Shown in pieces: positions 63,930-64,000 of a stretch of DNA of 64,000 nucleotides. The DNA is from Gari tellinella (taxonomy: Eukaryota; Mollusca; Bivalvia; Cardiida; Psammobiidae). Numbering within the stretch: the stretch's first letter is position 1; every line of letters starts with the position of its first letter. The notes beneath the pieces are model-generated. The model ran no database searches. It worked only from the letters and a program-made list of their open reading frames with translations, and was not told where the DNA came from. The stretch spans positions 32,777,619-32,841,618 of the forward strand of contig OV277872.1 of NCBI GenBank assembly GCA_922989275.2, written 5' to 3'. Position numbers and translations under genes: made by a program.

Positions 63930-64000
63930 CAGTGGAGAATCTGTTATTCTTTCCCAATAAACTCGTTTACGCTAAAACTATTATTTGCCGTGCAAACAGT
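63930..64000 (-). mobile_element. TA1 MITE, cut by window end
   Basis: TA then CAGTGGAGAATCTGTTATTC and the short arm up to GCAAACAGT. Confidence 0.9.

Noticed and set aside
1..64000. CRISPR-like arrangement of palindromic repeats
   Set aside because: The repeats are dispersed, hundreds of bases apart, in both orientations, each within a transposon with its own ends; the genome is eukaryotic.

Overview
This is an AT-rich metazoan nuclear window built almost entirely of transposable elements. I see no intact host gene. The evidence for a eukaryote is LINE and Penelope-like reverse transcriptase fragments, a HARBI1-like transposase relic, tRNA-like sequence with RNA polymerase III box motifs, microsatellites, and dozens of short inverted-repeat elements. 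Frequent TACATGTA motifs and the repeat types suggest a lophotrochozoan, probably a bivalve mollusc. That placement is inference from familiarity, not from a search.

Family labels used here are mine. TA1: TA-flanked, ends CAGTGGAGAA, about 246 bp, with a central hairpin; more than 35 full or partial copies. PB-A, PB-B, PB-C: TTAA-flanked (piggyBac- or Kolobok-like), about 190-255 bp, ends CCCTTT.. or similar, each with its own hairpin core (A, B or C). PB-T: TTAA-flanked, about 540 bp, carrying a tRNA-like segment. TA-E, TA-F, TA-G, TA-K and TA-L: other TA-flanked inverted-repeat families. D, H, I, M: further repeat families. Core hairpin A begins CAAACAGTTT and contains TGATCAGACGCC. Core B begins TTAAAGCAGG and contains AAAGCAGAATG. 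Core C begins AAACAGTG and contains CTGATCAGAGG. A TA1 copy is called + when its longer GTTTAAACGC arm comes first.

Layout: 1-10 kb holds TA1, PB-A, PB-B, PB-C, PB-T, TA-K and H copies. 10.2-11.2 kb is a 1,047-bp foldback element with an 8-bp target duplication (hAT-like). 12.05-15.23 kb (minus strand) is a 5'-truncated LINE whose ORF2 is split by a 1.2-kb Penelope-like retroelement fragment. 15.9-18.1 kb is sparser and has the only promoter-like stretch (CRE, ETS and YY1-like motifs just before an ATG). 18-44 kb is dense nested MITEs. 44.1-45.0 kb is a three-level nest. 45.3-45.9 kb and 48.0-50.4 kb are two Harbinger-type elements, the second with a decayed transposase and striking 10-bp-phased ACGG/CCGT arrays. 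50-64 kb is again MITE-dense and contains an internal empty-site control for TTAA insertion.

The most unusual feature is modularity: the same long palindromic cores (A, B, C) occur inside element families with different terminal repeats and different target sites, and core variants keep their base pairing by matched changes on both arms. No autonomous transposase for the TA or TTAA families is present, so they look like non-autonomous elements mobilised in trans.
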